From assembly GCA_019843655.1 (NCBI GenBank), contig JACDQD010000008.1, forward strand, positions 15,844,442 to 15,908,441: a stretch of DNA of 64,000 nucleotides, given 5' to 3'. The notes under the pieces are model-generated. The model was given only the letters and a program-made list of their open reading frames with translations. It did no database searches and was not told the origin of the DNA. Of this stretch, positions 14,201 to 26,156 are shown in pieces. A program made the position numbers and the translations under genes. Position 1 is the first letter of the stretch, and the number at the start of each line of letters is the position of its first letter. Origin of the DNA: Lethocerus indicus. Its lineage: Eukaryota; Arthropoda; Insecta; Hemiptera; Belostomatidae.

Positions 14201-15052
14201 TGAATTTAATACGATTTCGCGCAGGGAGGAAGATGATACTGAATCCCGATTAGTGCACACTAAGTGCAAAGCGAATTAACCCTTTGCACTCGTATGTCGC
14301 CATATAGGTAACAACAGTATGTTTTACCGTTGCGCTCGTACAAGCGACATAATACATTTTACCATAAAGGTAAAATTCAATAATACTATATAATATGCAT
14401 TTATCTTTTGCTTTTTGTCTGCCGAGGAGATATTTACATGAAACAAAGTAAATAAATATATAAAATGAGTTTCTCGTCTGTGTTTATCTTATCTCCATTG
14501 CAGTTTCTAATCGAGCCACTTATTGTGTTCATGTTTCTTATTCCGTAATTTATTTCATAAATATTCCCTAGTAAAGTCAGTATTGCCCGCGCTTCCGATC
14601 TATCAACGTCGGCATAGTGTACGTTAATTTCTGCTAAAATTTGGAATATTTTATATATATAAGTCAAAGGGCGATGCCGAATATATAGTTGAGATGCCGA
14701 AAAAAGGTTTACGCGGTGCGATTGTGAATGAGATAGACACAGTAGCGATGATGAGTTTTATATGGACTCGTTTCGTAATAGAAAAAGTCACACTAACTTC
14801 GAAATAAATATGTATGTCGAAGTAAATATATACGTTGTTATGAAATATGTTACTATAAAAATGTATTTGTTTCGATAGAATGTGAAAAAAAATCTCTGAG
14901 TTGATAGATAACTTAGTTAAATATTGCAAAGTGTTAATACTCCGCGTAGTGTTCAGTTGCAAACCGTATATCCCTGTTGTATGTTTTTATTTATTTATTC
15001 AATAACAACTGAAATTTTAAAGGGTCGATGGTATTATCTTTTACCACTCATT
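11216..15052. other. Non-coding stretch, no supported gene
   Basis: AT-rich DNA with a (GA)n tract at 14055-14080. A donor-like GTAAGTG on the minus strand near 12392 follows an open frame of about 80 codons (12634-12395). That frame starts with GTG rather than ATG and has no recognised motif, so it is not called. Confidence 0.45.
14055..14080. repeat. (GA)n microsatellite
   Basis: About 13 AG/GA units inside a GC-rich patch. In insects GA tracts can bind GAGA-type factors, but nothing here shows that this one does. Confidence 0.95.
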
Positions 15053-15089
15053 GGTAAACCGGTTTCGGCATAACACCTTCCTCAGTACC
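15053..15089 (-). ncRNA. Hammerhead-ribozyme-like motif with intact core, in a retroposon-like repeat
   Basis: Read on the minus strand: closing-stem strand GGUA (15089-15086), CUGAGGA (15085-15079, fitting CUGANGA), stem II AGGUGUUAUGCC (15078-15067), GAAA (15066-15063), palindromic ACCGGU (sharing the last A; 15063-15058), U (15057) as the H of an NUH triplet, then UACC (15056-15053), which pairs perfectly with GGUA. The expected cut is between 15057 and 15056. The order matches small hammerheads in which stem III is too short to loop and may work as a dimer. One misfit: a single extra base sits between CUGAGGA and the GG of stem II. Downstream on the same strand, about 55-70 nt away, is an AATAAATAAATAAAAA-type tail (14982-14999), suggesting a retroposon 3' end. 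Confidence 0.5.
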
Positions 15090-17808
15090 TAAATTTAAGG
15101 GTTAATTTGTTTTCCGGGGTATATTTTTATATTTATTTTAGTATAATGTCGCAGTGTTAAAGTGAATAAAAATACTGTAAACTGTACTTGTATGTACAAT
15201 TTGGAAATTTCCATTCCCGCTATCGGGTTCGAGAGCAACATTGAAAAAGACCCGGTACTTCCGCATTCTCTCTGCGGTAGTTGAAATAGCACTTGCCCCG
15301 CGGCGGTAGAAGTTGGTCGGGGTTGAAGCGGTGCAAAGCCCGAGAGATATTTAAGCTCGGCGCCCGACTTGGTTATTTCCGTGCGGCGGACACGTATGAG
15401 CTACGTGGGCTTCAGACAAACGAGGACTCGCGTGTCTGAAATGCCCTACAGACCTACTGACAATTTGGTTTATGCCATCCCCTACAGTGGATTCAAACTT
15501 CGACCCGTGGAACGCCCTGATATTTGTTCGTTCCTCAATAGAAGACGATTACTTTGATATTATTACCGGCAGCCCAGGGCGATAAAGACACAACTTCTGG
15601 AGTTTATGCGATTAATTAGGAATTCTTGGCTCTTATTGATTATAGATTAAATTGATTTTGGTTTCCTTATAACTGTCTGAGGTGCGAATATAATTTACCT
15701 CGTTCCTAATAAACAGGATACGGTTTTTGCCAAAAAAGATAATAGTAATATTACACATTGGCTCTCTGACGATGTGCGGTTCAGATGTTTCATTTCCGGA
15801 CAAATATGAGTTTTATGTTATTCTCATGGTAAAAAGAAGATCGATAAAAGTGAAGGTCGTGAACACCATATAGCATACTTTTTCTGTAACTGTATCGTTG
15901 AGTATAAAAATTCGTAAATTAACTCCTATAATCAACTCCAGGTCTCTCAACAAAAAATATTTTTATTCACATATAATTACCATTATCACTAGTTTCTAAA
16001 GTTAAATTTTAGAGATTTACTTTTGAATATTGACATCCCAAGTGGAATTTTGTGTCCTAATGTATTTACTACAGGCGAAATGGGACATATTTTTAAGTTA
16101 CTCTTTCTCTCTCAATGTGATGACGAGTGTGATCATACTTCGGAAATGCAAACACCGGAATGGAAATGTCGGTTGGTTTTTAATGACAAACGAAGTTCTT
16201 TGTTCTTTTACCTGAATGGTTTCAGTTTTCTCATTGAGTCTGTAGGGCCGTTTGGAATAATGTAAATGTAAATGAAATACATTGTGTTATGTGGGTATAT
16301 GTTTGTGTCAAATAAGGGTGGAAACATTTGCTTCACCCGCGGATTAATATTATACCTATTTAAAAACCTATTTTCGAAAAATAATTTTGTTAAGATATAC
16401 AGAAAACTCCAGTAGGTAATAGACCTCGAAATTCAACTGGAAATGCGGTCATTCGGAATGGGTAAACACACGGTTTCTCTCGGAGGCAGATTTAAAAGTT
16501 ATTTATGGGGTTACCCAGCCAAACGTGAGCTCTGCACTGCTCACGACTTCCGGGAACGCGATTTTGAAAGTTGAACTACCGGCAAAAGTTCAGCTTTCGA
16601 AGTCCCGCTCTTCCGCCACTCATTATTTATGTCTCGTGTTCCTTGTCTCCTCCTTCGCCCACATCGACCCGGGCCCCAGCTCCCCAACTTTAGTCCCGCT
16701 CTACTGTTTACAACCACGAGGCCTCCTTACAACAGGCGCCGATTCGCATGCCAATATTTCTGCGATTTAAGAAAAGGTAATTCGATCTTCTGTTCCCAAC
16801 TGGCTGATTTGATTTATAATCCTTGCAGGCGAGAACCGACTCATAGCGGGAATACCACTTGCCGGCGTATCTTGAGATTATTCTATTATGAATATTACTT
16901 ATGTAGAAGTATTAATTATGTAAAGCTTTGCATTTTACTTCTCATGTTCCAAAAATGTCCAATACATTCATATTTTTATAACCATGCATCCTCATATTAC
17001 ATGATTGTGTGTTATCATATCAACGATAAATAATACCGTCGTTAAACCTCCTACGAATTTCCCTTTATATCTGTCTAGTCTTATTGGTTTTATTCGAGGT
17101 TGCTTAGTGCAATATTGTTAGTAGTATTTAACTGATTGACTATATTATCTGTTAAACATGAGCATAAAATATAACAGCTTGCCGAATGCTTTAGCCCGAC
17201 GGCAGGGATTTAAAAAAAGACCATTCTAAACGAGCTGGCTAATAAATTGAAACGGTTACAGAACAATTATTCAAATTATAATTTAAATTAAATATTGTGC
17301 GTAGGAGGACTGCACGGTATCAATAAATTAGGGCGGTATAAATCAGGGGTTTTTGGGCAGTGTGCCTGGTTGAGGGGTTTAAAAACTGGGGTGAGAGGCC
17401 TGCGGATGATGCCGGTCTCGCTAGATGCCGCCACCGGCCTGCACAGATGTCGAACAGTTGCCCACCTGTTGCTTTCAACTTATGTTTCAAGTGGATCCCG
17501 CTAAAACGTGACTACGATTTTTTCCGCCCCCTATCCCGGCGGCCTGGATTAAGGGTATAAGAGCCTTGAATAAACGTTTATTTTCGGAGTAGACTCGTTT
17601 AATGATTCAGCATTTTTTCAAATAAGAAAAAACGTTATTAATACCCTAAGGACAAACATTGATAATTTCAGTGCGGATTATATTTAAACAATCTTATTTT
17701 ATTAAATTGATTTTTATAATCTGAATTGTGATCCTTACGATATCATTTCAGATAGAACAATACATCTGAAACTTCATTGAAAGTGCTGTAACAATATTTC
17801 TTACAGTA

Positions 17809-17858
<50 letters not shown>

Positions 17859-18844
17859 TGCATTAAGTTATTTATACGTGAAAATTATAATTATATACGC
17901 GTGATTTTCAGTGAACACTAATTTATTAATGACTACATAATAATAATAGTTTATGACATATTATTAACTATGATTGTATGAGGTAGAGCATTTCAAATCA
18001 TACTGCTCTTAATGAAATTAACCGGTCCTTTTGTAATGTCCTCTTATTACAATCATTATACTTATACTTGTTTCCTGTCCCTGAAACATTCACGGACCTG
18101 GATTTTCGTTTTCAATATCTGTATTTTAATGTATTTATTACATATTCAGTTAGGAGTACGGTGATCGGATTACCGTAAATCGTTATCGGTTTCTCACTAA
18201 TGTAAAAATCGAAGGCCATTGCGACCCGAATCATTACTAAAGTAGTCCTATTTCGGCAGTGTAACAACCGGGGTCATCATGAAGCTCCTGCAGTGGCAAC
18301 GCTCAATAGCCTCCGATAAACCGTGGCTATTACTCGGAGCCAAGTGTTTTACATCAATCTCATTGCCCGCACCCTGGTACGGAAATAGCGAAAATAGCGA
18401 AAATCATTTCACCGGTTGATTTTTTAACGCCGCTCTAATTTTTGAGGAGGCGTCATTTCATGATGGAATAATCCGGAGCAGTAATTATATTCATTCCTGT
18501 AAGTTTAATTGAGAAGTTTGTGCACAGACGAAGTATAAGTAAGAGTTCTTTCGGGACCGGATCCGCTCAGAAAGCATGGCCGATACAACCGGGTAAGTTT
18601 GGCCCATTAATATTACACCGGGCGTATTTAAGTTGCATGCTCGCCCTGTAAATTCGAGGCGGAACGTGCTGTCTGCATTATTAATCACTCTCGATTACCG
18701 GCTGTCAAACGGAGGACCTTATGGATGGGATGCCCTATTTGAAGTTGGTTATTTCACAACATTTGATTTTTTGACGTGCGGAAAATTCGCATGGATATTG
18801 CGGGGTATATTGGAGATCAGGACATGAAGGAACTCGAAGTGCCG
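15090..18844. other. Non-coding stretch, no supported gene
   Basis: Holds the (AT)n tract at 17813-17853. A weak candidate first exon reads ATGGCCGATACAACCGG before GTAAGT (18576-18592, plus strand). An acceptor-like CCTTGCAG near 16828 has no clear donor partner. No recognisable protein. Confidence 0.4.
17813..17853. repeat. (AT)n microsatellite
   Basis: About 20 uninterrupted AT units. Confidence 0.97.
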
Positions 18845-18991
18845 ATGTTAGAGGGGGCGGCGTTATTATTCTGTGCAGTTTGGTTGGGGGCGGCGGGGAC
18901 GGCTGGGGCCGCGGGGAGTTCCGAGACAGCGGCGGCTTCAACTAATGAATCGCCGGTTCACCCGCTCCCAGATGAGACTCCTCTCCCTGCG
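18845..18991 (+). CDS. Candidate first coding exon with a signal peptide (speculative)
   Basis: From the ATG at 18845 the frame codes 49 residues. A short start, MLEG, is followed by a hydrophobic core (AALLFCAVWLGAAG) and small residues (TAGAAGSSET), as in a secretory signal peptide with a cleavage site near residues 20-25. A Ser/Thr/Pro/Glu-rich tail follows, then a possible donor CTGCG/GTAACC, which is weak at position +5. The frame is open upstream of this ATG to at least 18776 and stops at 19001. Base composition is GC-rich compared with its surroundings. I do not recognise the protein; a chance frame in a GC-rich island is the main alternative. Confidence 0.22.
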
Positions 18992-19423
18992 GTAACCCAT
19001 TGAGTCTCTCTCCTCCACCTTCTCTTCTATAGATAAGTTTGTGACAGCCATTATGAGAGCATTATTCGTCGTGAATACCTTGTAGAATAATTAATGCCCT
19101 ATAACGGCGGGGACAGGGCTCCCACCAACGGTGAAAAGACGAATCTAAACAGGGCAGCGCCCACGGTGCGTTCGGCCCTGAATTATTTCTTATCGAATTT
19201 TCATTCGACACCGCATCATAATTGGTAACGTGTCCAGCATGTAACTTCCGCATTTCGCCATGTGATTTCAGTTACTTCTTATATGTTTTCATTTCTACGG
19301 CAACAATATAGTTAGTTATATTTGTTTATAGAGGAATCATTCTTACCTAACTTTTCTTTATATATACCAGCAGGATGAGTACTGGAACTATGGTTTGTTT
19401 ATGAAGTTTAAACGTAGAGTTGT

Positions 19424-19565
19424 ATACCGTAGGTATTGTGTGTTTTGTCTCCTCTCGCTGGTTACGAATATTGCTAGACCGGTTACGGCAGCTCGCCATC
19501 TTCAGTAGCGGTGTTAGACTTTTGGGAATTTGGATGTTTTTTCACCCCCCTGCACTGTCACTATC
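19424..19565 (-). repeat. Diverged copy of the 48.6-kb repeat, with a hammerhead-like motif
   Basis: It aligns by eye with one arm of the inverted repeat at 48575-48830, from ATACCGTAG, through the CTCTCGCTGG and TTGCTAGACCGG blocks, to TTTGGATG and the CACCC...TGCACTG block. On the minus strand the motif is at 19509-19472: GCUA, CUGAAGA, UGGCGAGCUGCC, GUAA (GAAA mutated in the second base), CCGGU, C, UAGC. The closing stem GCUA/UAGC is intact and the putative triplet is GUC. The core mutation suggests it is inactive. Confidence 0.6.
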
Positions 19566-19599
19566 AACTGTACCTGTACAAAACAGGTATTTTAAAGTA

Positions 19600-22500
19600 G
19601 ACTTGTGTACTTTGCGGAAGCCTTTTAAATTTTTTTCACTTTTTACTCAGCATTTACCATATCAGACATCTTTTCAGAATAGAATACAGTAACGATTATT
19701 GGCTATGGCCGTTTTTCGGAACAGCAGAAGCTCGTGGGCGGGAGGTGGAACAAAACGGTCGATAGCTAATTTTTAATTTCCAGCGCCGACAATTTGGCGG
19801 GGATCGATTGGTGGGAGCGGCCCAATACATCAGTCCCAATCGTCCGATACATAATTAATTCGGCGGGGGCGAACAAAGGATGGGTGAAGAGCACGCCAAC
19901 CCTGTTCATCCTGGGCTTCGCCTTCGCACACACCTCCCTATAATTGTCTACCTTTGCCATTATGAGACAATTTAATTAATCACCGCCCCCTAGAAGAAAA
20001 TCGTCGGGGATATATCGATCTAGTCTATACGGTCTCCCCTGTTTTAAATTCAGTTCACCGTCAAAATATAGATAGACCATAGTTGTGCTCACGTTTGTAT
20101 TTCGATCTCTCTGAGATTGTTTAGAGAATATTCATTCGATTTCTTCTGTTTACTAATACTTTTACTGTTCTACATGAACGTGACGATTCGATTTTTTCGG
20201 ATTGTATCTCTGATTCATTTAAGATATCTGTTTGAATATCACTCTTGCGATCTTATATTTTGTACACGTAATTTGACCGTACGGTAGACGGGTTTCAGTT
20301 TTTCGTCAATCTACTATTAATTAAATAGTACGCAGCAAATCATTTTTGAGGACGTGGTTTTATTATGTCGTATTATTATTTCTGGTTTATCTACCTCGGG
20401 TCATCCGTTTATTAACAAATTAAAAGTAATTTGCTTCCAGACACGTTTGTACACTGGGAATGTTAATAATGTAATTCACTATAGCGGTACGGTGATTGCA
20501 AAATAACACTTTTAATCACTTTTAGGGGTTTTAGACGTTTTTGAATTAAAAAATAGCGAACGACTCACTTGAAATTTACTATTACGAAAATGCTTTACTA
20601 TTCCTTGTTTTTTAAATGTTTAATGGAAGTTTGTAACTAGTGCAGCTACGCTTCTGGGTTTTCCTCGTTAAATATTAGACACCTTTACTGTTTTTAATTG
20701 AACTGTAGGGGCTTTCAAAGTCTCGCAATTAATGAAGTACGACCGGGTATGGTGAATGAATATTAACGAGTAAGCATGGCATGATCAAACTACTGGGCCG
20801 CTAGTTGGGAACTCATGGGGAGATCTACTCATTTTTAATTCCCCGAGCGTCCGCGTCCGCGACCTCCTTGTCGAATCCTCCCAACAATTAAGCCGGACGT
20901 AAACATAGCGCTCTGTGCTTTCCCTACAATTAGATTTACAAAAAGGAAGTTGAGAAAAAAAGGGGAAAAAACGCGCGGAAATAATTAAGACGGCATTTTC
21001 TCAAAGTCCCCGCATTGTTTTCGCGGGGGTGGTCGAGACCCTCCGCGCAGCTAAAGGATTTTTCAATGGTTAATGAGCGGTGCCGCGTTTTCTTAGAGGC
21101 GGGTGACCGGCCAGGCATGAGCCCGACTCTTTTTAATCATGACTACCGCCTACCGACTAAACGGACCACCCTGGGACACAAGCGGAACTAGCGGAACGAA
21201 TACGGACGGGAGACTAACGACGTTCAATTGATGAGGTAAAGCTGTTTGTTTTAGATACTGAAGGATCAGAACGAATAGATGAAATAGAGTATGTTTGCTT
21301 AAGCAGATATTAAGCGAGGTTATAGACATATCATGTTTTGATCGTCGAGCATACTTGTCTATGGAATCGTTCGAGAGGTTTCCGCAAATCTGCGGTACCG
21401 TCTCACCTCGCTCTTTCCATTTGAGACTAGAGTGGTCACTGTTTGGTGATATATGATGTTCCTTCCACCACCGTCGCTACACTACTACTTTATTCTTTTA
21501 AACATTTAAATTTGGGCGCATTGCAGAATATTTCCATAGTGTTACTACAGCCCGTTCTACGTTTACTGAGATGATCTATGATCAGTTCATGCATAATTGG
21601 TGTTTTTATTACTGATTGGGGTAAAATACCTTGGTGTTCGATGCCATTGGAACGTGTTAGTCCTAACCAGTCGCTAGGAGCAGTTCTACTGCTGTCGATT
21701 TAAAATTCACTGCGCATTCGTCTCGAAAAACAAAAACACTGTAGGGTTGAACACTTAAGAGTGGATGTAACGCGACTGCAGTTAAAAAGATCGAAATAAG
21801 CGAGCCGGGAGGGAATGGAAAGATAGTAAAGGAAGAAGTCGTAGTAGGCCAAATGGAGAAGCTAGGCACAAAGGAAGTCTCCTCTGGTGCCGCACTTTCA
21901 AAGCCCCCCGGGGCTCCGCCCCCGCCCCCGCCCCCACCCCCGCATGCTCCAGTCAACAAACTGACGCCTCCAACCGACCCCGGCTCAAATCGGGGCCAGA
22001 CTTAAGAGGGCCGTCATTAATTATTTATAAACCGCGGCCTGTGGGGGTTAGTTCCTCGCGAAAAGAGAGCCCGGCGGCGGCGGTGGCTGGGGGCCTCTGG
22101 TGGGGAGAAGTTGGGCTGGTAATTTTATGAAATCTTTAACAAACGCAGCGCGGCGGCCCCCGGCTGTAGTATTCATAAGCGTGTAAATAAGTCGCGGGGG
22201 CGGCGACGACCACTGTCATTACCGATGATCAAACGTGCCCGCCTTCAGAAGACCGACCCGATTTCGGAACGCCTCAGTCCACGGCTCCCAGTATCGCCGG
22301 CCCCTTCAAATATTGAGAGATTCGCGCATTTCCGCACTTTTGAGGTATAACATTCTTTAATAAAGTGGGAACATTTAGATTTACCCGTACAACATATGTG
22401 ATAGAAAAAATGAACTATGAAATTTGGTTGGAACTATTAATTTCTAATTCTAATTTGACATTGAGCCCTATCTACACATTAAAGTAATACAATGTTTTCT

Positions 22501-23640
22501 ATTAGATATTCGCTGCTACCGTAGAATGCATAATGTCATTTTTCGTATCCTGCTTCAGGATAACGAAACATCAATAGTCAATGTAAGTCTGATATTTGTT
22601 TAACTTATTTTGAATATTTCCTGCCCCCAATACCTTAGGTAAATCGGACTAATATTATATTATTTGCAACATATGGAAAAATAATATACATCCCAACGAA
22701 GCATTGTCGCTGAAATCTAAAACAAAATACTGCCTGCTAGGAAATCTTGTGCAACATCCATTTTCAGATTTTATTGTTCGTTTTGAGAACACGACTGAAA
22801 TTGTTCACTTCATCTAAAACGGTGTATATTCCTTAATTTGGATAAATAAGAGGATTAAAATTTAACAGCAGCAGTCGTACGTTTCCATTATTGTTCTTTT
22901 CTGACAGGCATTTCTCGTGGGTAGCTTATACACCGGGCCTTATGCTGAAACGAAGTAGGAAAATGCGGAAATTCGTATCAATTCCGTTTTCAGAGCGGTT
23001 GACGAGTCCTTTGAGGACGTATATAATGGAATGTTAATCCAGGGCTGAGTAGGATCCTAAGGATATAGGGTGGTTTAAAGTTTGATGAGCGATTGCGGGA
23101 TTATAACTGTCAGGCCGTTTAATTGTAGGGGAGACTGGGCCGGACCAGGGCCGCGCGGTTGCCTTCAGCGACCCCAAAGCTTATAAAAGGTGACATTTGA
23201 ATGCATTATAGCTTAGTGTGCTGTAAGTTAAAAATAAACCAATTTATTATTTGTTTCATATGACAGAATTGCAAATGACGACATGAAATACATCTGTGAG
23301 ATTCACGTCACTCTTGGTAATTTGACGGACCCTTTTTATTAATTCATTCTTTCTTTCATTTTGTAAAACCTACTTCCCTAACATGCGACATTCCCGATAT
23401 AGACCGCATTGCGACTTAAAGATAATTATCTTTTGTTGTCAAAGGAAACGCTAATTTTTTGACAATGGAATTGTTTCAAGCTGGTTCCTTGGGATAGAAA
23501 CTATTCAAAAGCTTGTTCCACCAGATGTGACTCATTAAATTATTGAAAACATTATTATAACTCCCCTTTTATCCTACGAAGTGCCTCAATAAGGTTCAAT
23601 ACACATTTGAAACATTCTGATATTGAAAATCATCTCCTAA
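19600..23640. other. Non-coding stretch, no supported gene
   Basis: AT-rich DNA with GC/CpG-rich islands at about 19780-20000, 20830-21190 and 21890-22330. The last holds the C-run at 21917-21943. Reading frames inside are short and without motifs. Confidence 0.45.
21917..21943 (-). other. C-run with G-quadruplex potential on the minus strand
   Basis: Four runs of five C separated by single bases (G, G, A) give four G5 tracts with one-base loops on the minus strand, an ideal G-quadruplex pattern (i-motif on plus). It sits at the edge of a GC/CpG-rich island. Confidence 0.6.
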
Positions 23641-23650
23641 TTTGTTGCAG

Positions 23651-23699
23651 GTACGAAGTCAACGTGCTCTACCATGGTGCATATCGCCAACTATTGAAG
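23651..23699 (+). other. Candidate 49-nt exon, plus strand
   Basis: Good splice signals on both sides: upstream CTAAT followed by TTGTTGCAG, and downstream GTAAGAG. Two frames are open. One reads VRSQRALPWCISPTIE and leaves one base (G). The other reads YEVNVLYHGAYRQLLK after one leading base. The first frame ends in the phase needed to join the 28-nt candidate exon at 55027 (see findings). The protein is not recognised. Confidence 0.4.
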
Positions 23700-24501
23700 G
23701 TAAGAGTTACTTTGTTTACCTTTATCATTGGGACTTATTATTTAATATGAATGCAGTGGACATATATATTTGCGACTCACTGTCGGTTCAGTGTCTCATA
23801 TGTAATCGTCGCGTTTAAACATTGATGAACAGTACTCCTGAAATTGCCTGGTTTTTAAATTGAGCGTGCGAAGCTCCGAAAATTCGACCCCGGACGAGGG
23901 GCTTAGCAAAGATAGTTGGTATCGTGGTTATTGGGTGAAACAACGAAACTGGTGTTTCGTAGAGACACTGCGGATATGATGAAGATACCGCCAAACCTCT
24001 AATGTACATTATGCATTTTGTGTACTATTTTAAAAATTCTAATTCGATTTGCAATCGGCTTTACAAACATTTTTCTCCAACTAACACTTGAACAGAATCA
24101 CTTATCCGTCCCAGTATACTTTCGGCACAGAATTACTTGTTATTGAACAACTTCGGATTTTCATGGCACGCCTTTATGTCTCAATTCCCTCCTATTACAG
24201 TTTATATCTTATTCGAAATACTGATGTGGTTCGATTTGTTACTTCTACTACCTCCAACAATAAATCCTGAACACACAATACACTGTCGTATCATTTTGCA
24301 TCGTATAAACTGCATTAGATTCTAATTCTGACTCTATCGAAACTATCACTGAACTTTCTCTACTTGAGAGATTTTATAGATACAATTTCCCGTATTAGAT
24401 TATATGCCGACAACTGATCCCGCCGGCTGTCTACTTGGGCCCAGATGCGCTCAACTAACGCACTCGCGACTGAACGCCGAATAAAGTAACGGGAGTTTTA
24501 C

Positions 24502-24519
24502 CTGTTTGCGGGATGGCAT
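24502..24519 (-). CDS. Candidate first coding segment MPSRKQ ending at a splice donor
   Basis: On the minus strand ATG (24519) codes MPSRKQ and meets the donor CAG/GTAAAAC in phase 0. About 130 nt upstream is a long (CT)n tract in a GC-rich island, as in many insect promoters and 5' UTRs. The frame also stays open upstream through the repeat, so the true start is not fixed. Short first coding exons beginning MSRRKQ or MPRRKQ are known in SALL, FOG, BCL11, ZNF521 and TSHZ zinc-finger regulators, where the peptide recruits NuRD. This one resembles them (RKQ at 4-6) but lacks the arginine at position 3. That link is an inference from six residues. Confidence 0.22.
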
Positions 24520-24643
24520 GGGTGCAGGTCCGGACGTGTCGGGCGGGATGGCGGTCGGCGACGGACTGCCTCTCTCGGGTGGCCGCGTTTTAAAATTCCG
24601 CCGGCAAAAAGTCGGGGAGGGGAAAAAACAGAAGGCCGGGGGC

Positions 24644-24646
<3 letters not shown>

Positions 24647-24704
<58 letters not shown>
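24647..24704. repeat. (GA)n microsatellite
   Basis: About 29 GA units, reading (CT)n on the minus strand, in a GC-rich island (about 24420-24920). It produces long Ser-Leu or Arg-Glu frames that are not genes. Confidence 0.97.
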
Positions 24705-24710
<6 letters not shown>

Positions 24711-26117
24711 AGAGGTGTGGGTGGAGGAGGGGAGGCGAGGCGCGGGCAGCCGCCGCGTTTGTGGCGACGGACGGAAAAAAAAAATCGGACGCGCCAACTT
24801 CTGAACAATGCGACCCCCGGAAACCGTAATTAAGTTTCACTTGTTCCCGTTTTTGGTGACACCGTCAAGGGCCGCCTGTGTGTATCCGTAGAACGCTCCG
24901 ACCTCCGCGAGGGCTCTTAATATTAGAGGGCCGCAGAATTAATATAAATTTTTTCTTTGGTACTAAGCCCGAACTAACCTTTCACTGGGCAATTGTTTGT
25001 TCTTTCGTTTATGCGTATGACTGGAAATATGTTCAATGAACGGCGGAAAATAAAATGGGCGGAATTCACGGGTTAAACTTATTTTAGAAGGTTCAAACAG
25101 TTGACCAACAATAATGCCGCCAAGCAGGCATTTACTTTTTTAAAATAATTATTTTATGATTCATAAATTAATTTCTCCAAACGCTTGACATATTTTATGA
25201 ACCACTCGCCAAGGAGTATTGAGTCACCAGAAGAGAAAAATGAACTAAAATACTGACATTTGATGGAATATACTAGGAATACATCTTCAGTGAAATAAGC
25301 ACTTTCATAAGAGAATGAAATCTACTGAGGACTGGAACTATACTGCAGTCTCAGACCTAACAAGAGAGTAACTACATCATTATATACGTGCCCACCTATC
25401 AGATAATGCGGTGAAATTAATATAACTCCTTTTATATCCTCTTCCGTGTTATGTTAGTCTACATTAGATTGGATTGTCAAAAATCTCAAACCTTCCGACG
25501 GGCGATCATCGAGGAGGGATAATTAACGTTCCATATCGGGGCCTCGAGGGTAAGGCCCGCCCACTAATAAGTCTACCCCGAATGCTTCCTGAATTCATCC
25601 GAACCAGATAATATTCGACATTTGCTTTCGAATTAATTCCATGTCGTATTTTTGTTTTTCCGTATTCGCTGCTCTTCCCGATGCGTGTACCGTAGACATT
25701 CCTGGCGTTCCCCGAACCTGCCCGACGACCCGAAACGGGCACCGGATTGTTTTACATTTGTTTGAAAACTCTCCTGTTCCGCTGTCCGACCATCGATGGA
25801 AAAAGGTATGCGGATATTTCCATAAACCGTTCGCCCCGAATAATATTTCCAGCTTTGGGGGAGTTAATATTATTAACGTGGGTATAATAACCTGTTCTGG
25901 TCTCCGTATCTACAACGCGAATAAATACTTCATATAAAGTAACAAATTTTACTTTCAATTTTCAGAAATAAAAGGAAAAACCTCATAATGAGGGTATATA
26001 ATTTAACAATTTACCATTAAGAATTTAGTAATTTAACAACACACCTGAAATAACTTTTAGTAATTTATTTTTATTATTTCATATAAGGCGTATAATATGA
26101 TGAATTTTAATTACCAG

Positions 26118-26156
26118 CTCGAATGACGATATCGTTATGCCGAAATCGGTCTATCA
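26118..26156 (+). repeat. Degraded hammerhead-like repeat motif
   Basis: Plus strand: AUGACGA (CUGANGA with the first C changed), then UAUCGUUAUGCC, GAAA, UCGGU, C, UAUCA. The spacing is that of the family, but the closing stem no longer pairs and stem II is weakened. Confidence 0.35.

Noticed and set aside
19347..19381. 35-nt minus-strand segment with TTCCAG acceptor and TTAG/GTAAGA donor
   Set aside because: The acceptor lacks a pyrimidine tract and the reading frame is very short; weaker than the other micro-exon candidates.
24451..24840. Long Ser-Leu or Arg-Glu open frames
   Set aside because: They come from the (GA)n/(CT)n repeat, which is open in several frames on both strands.
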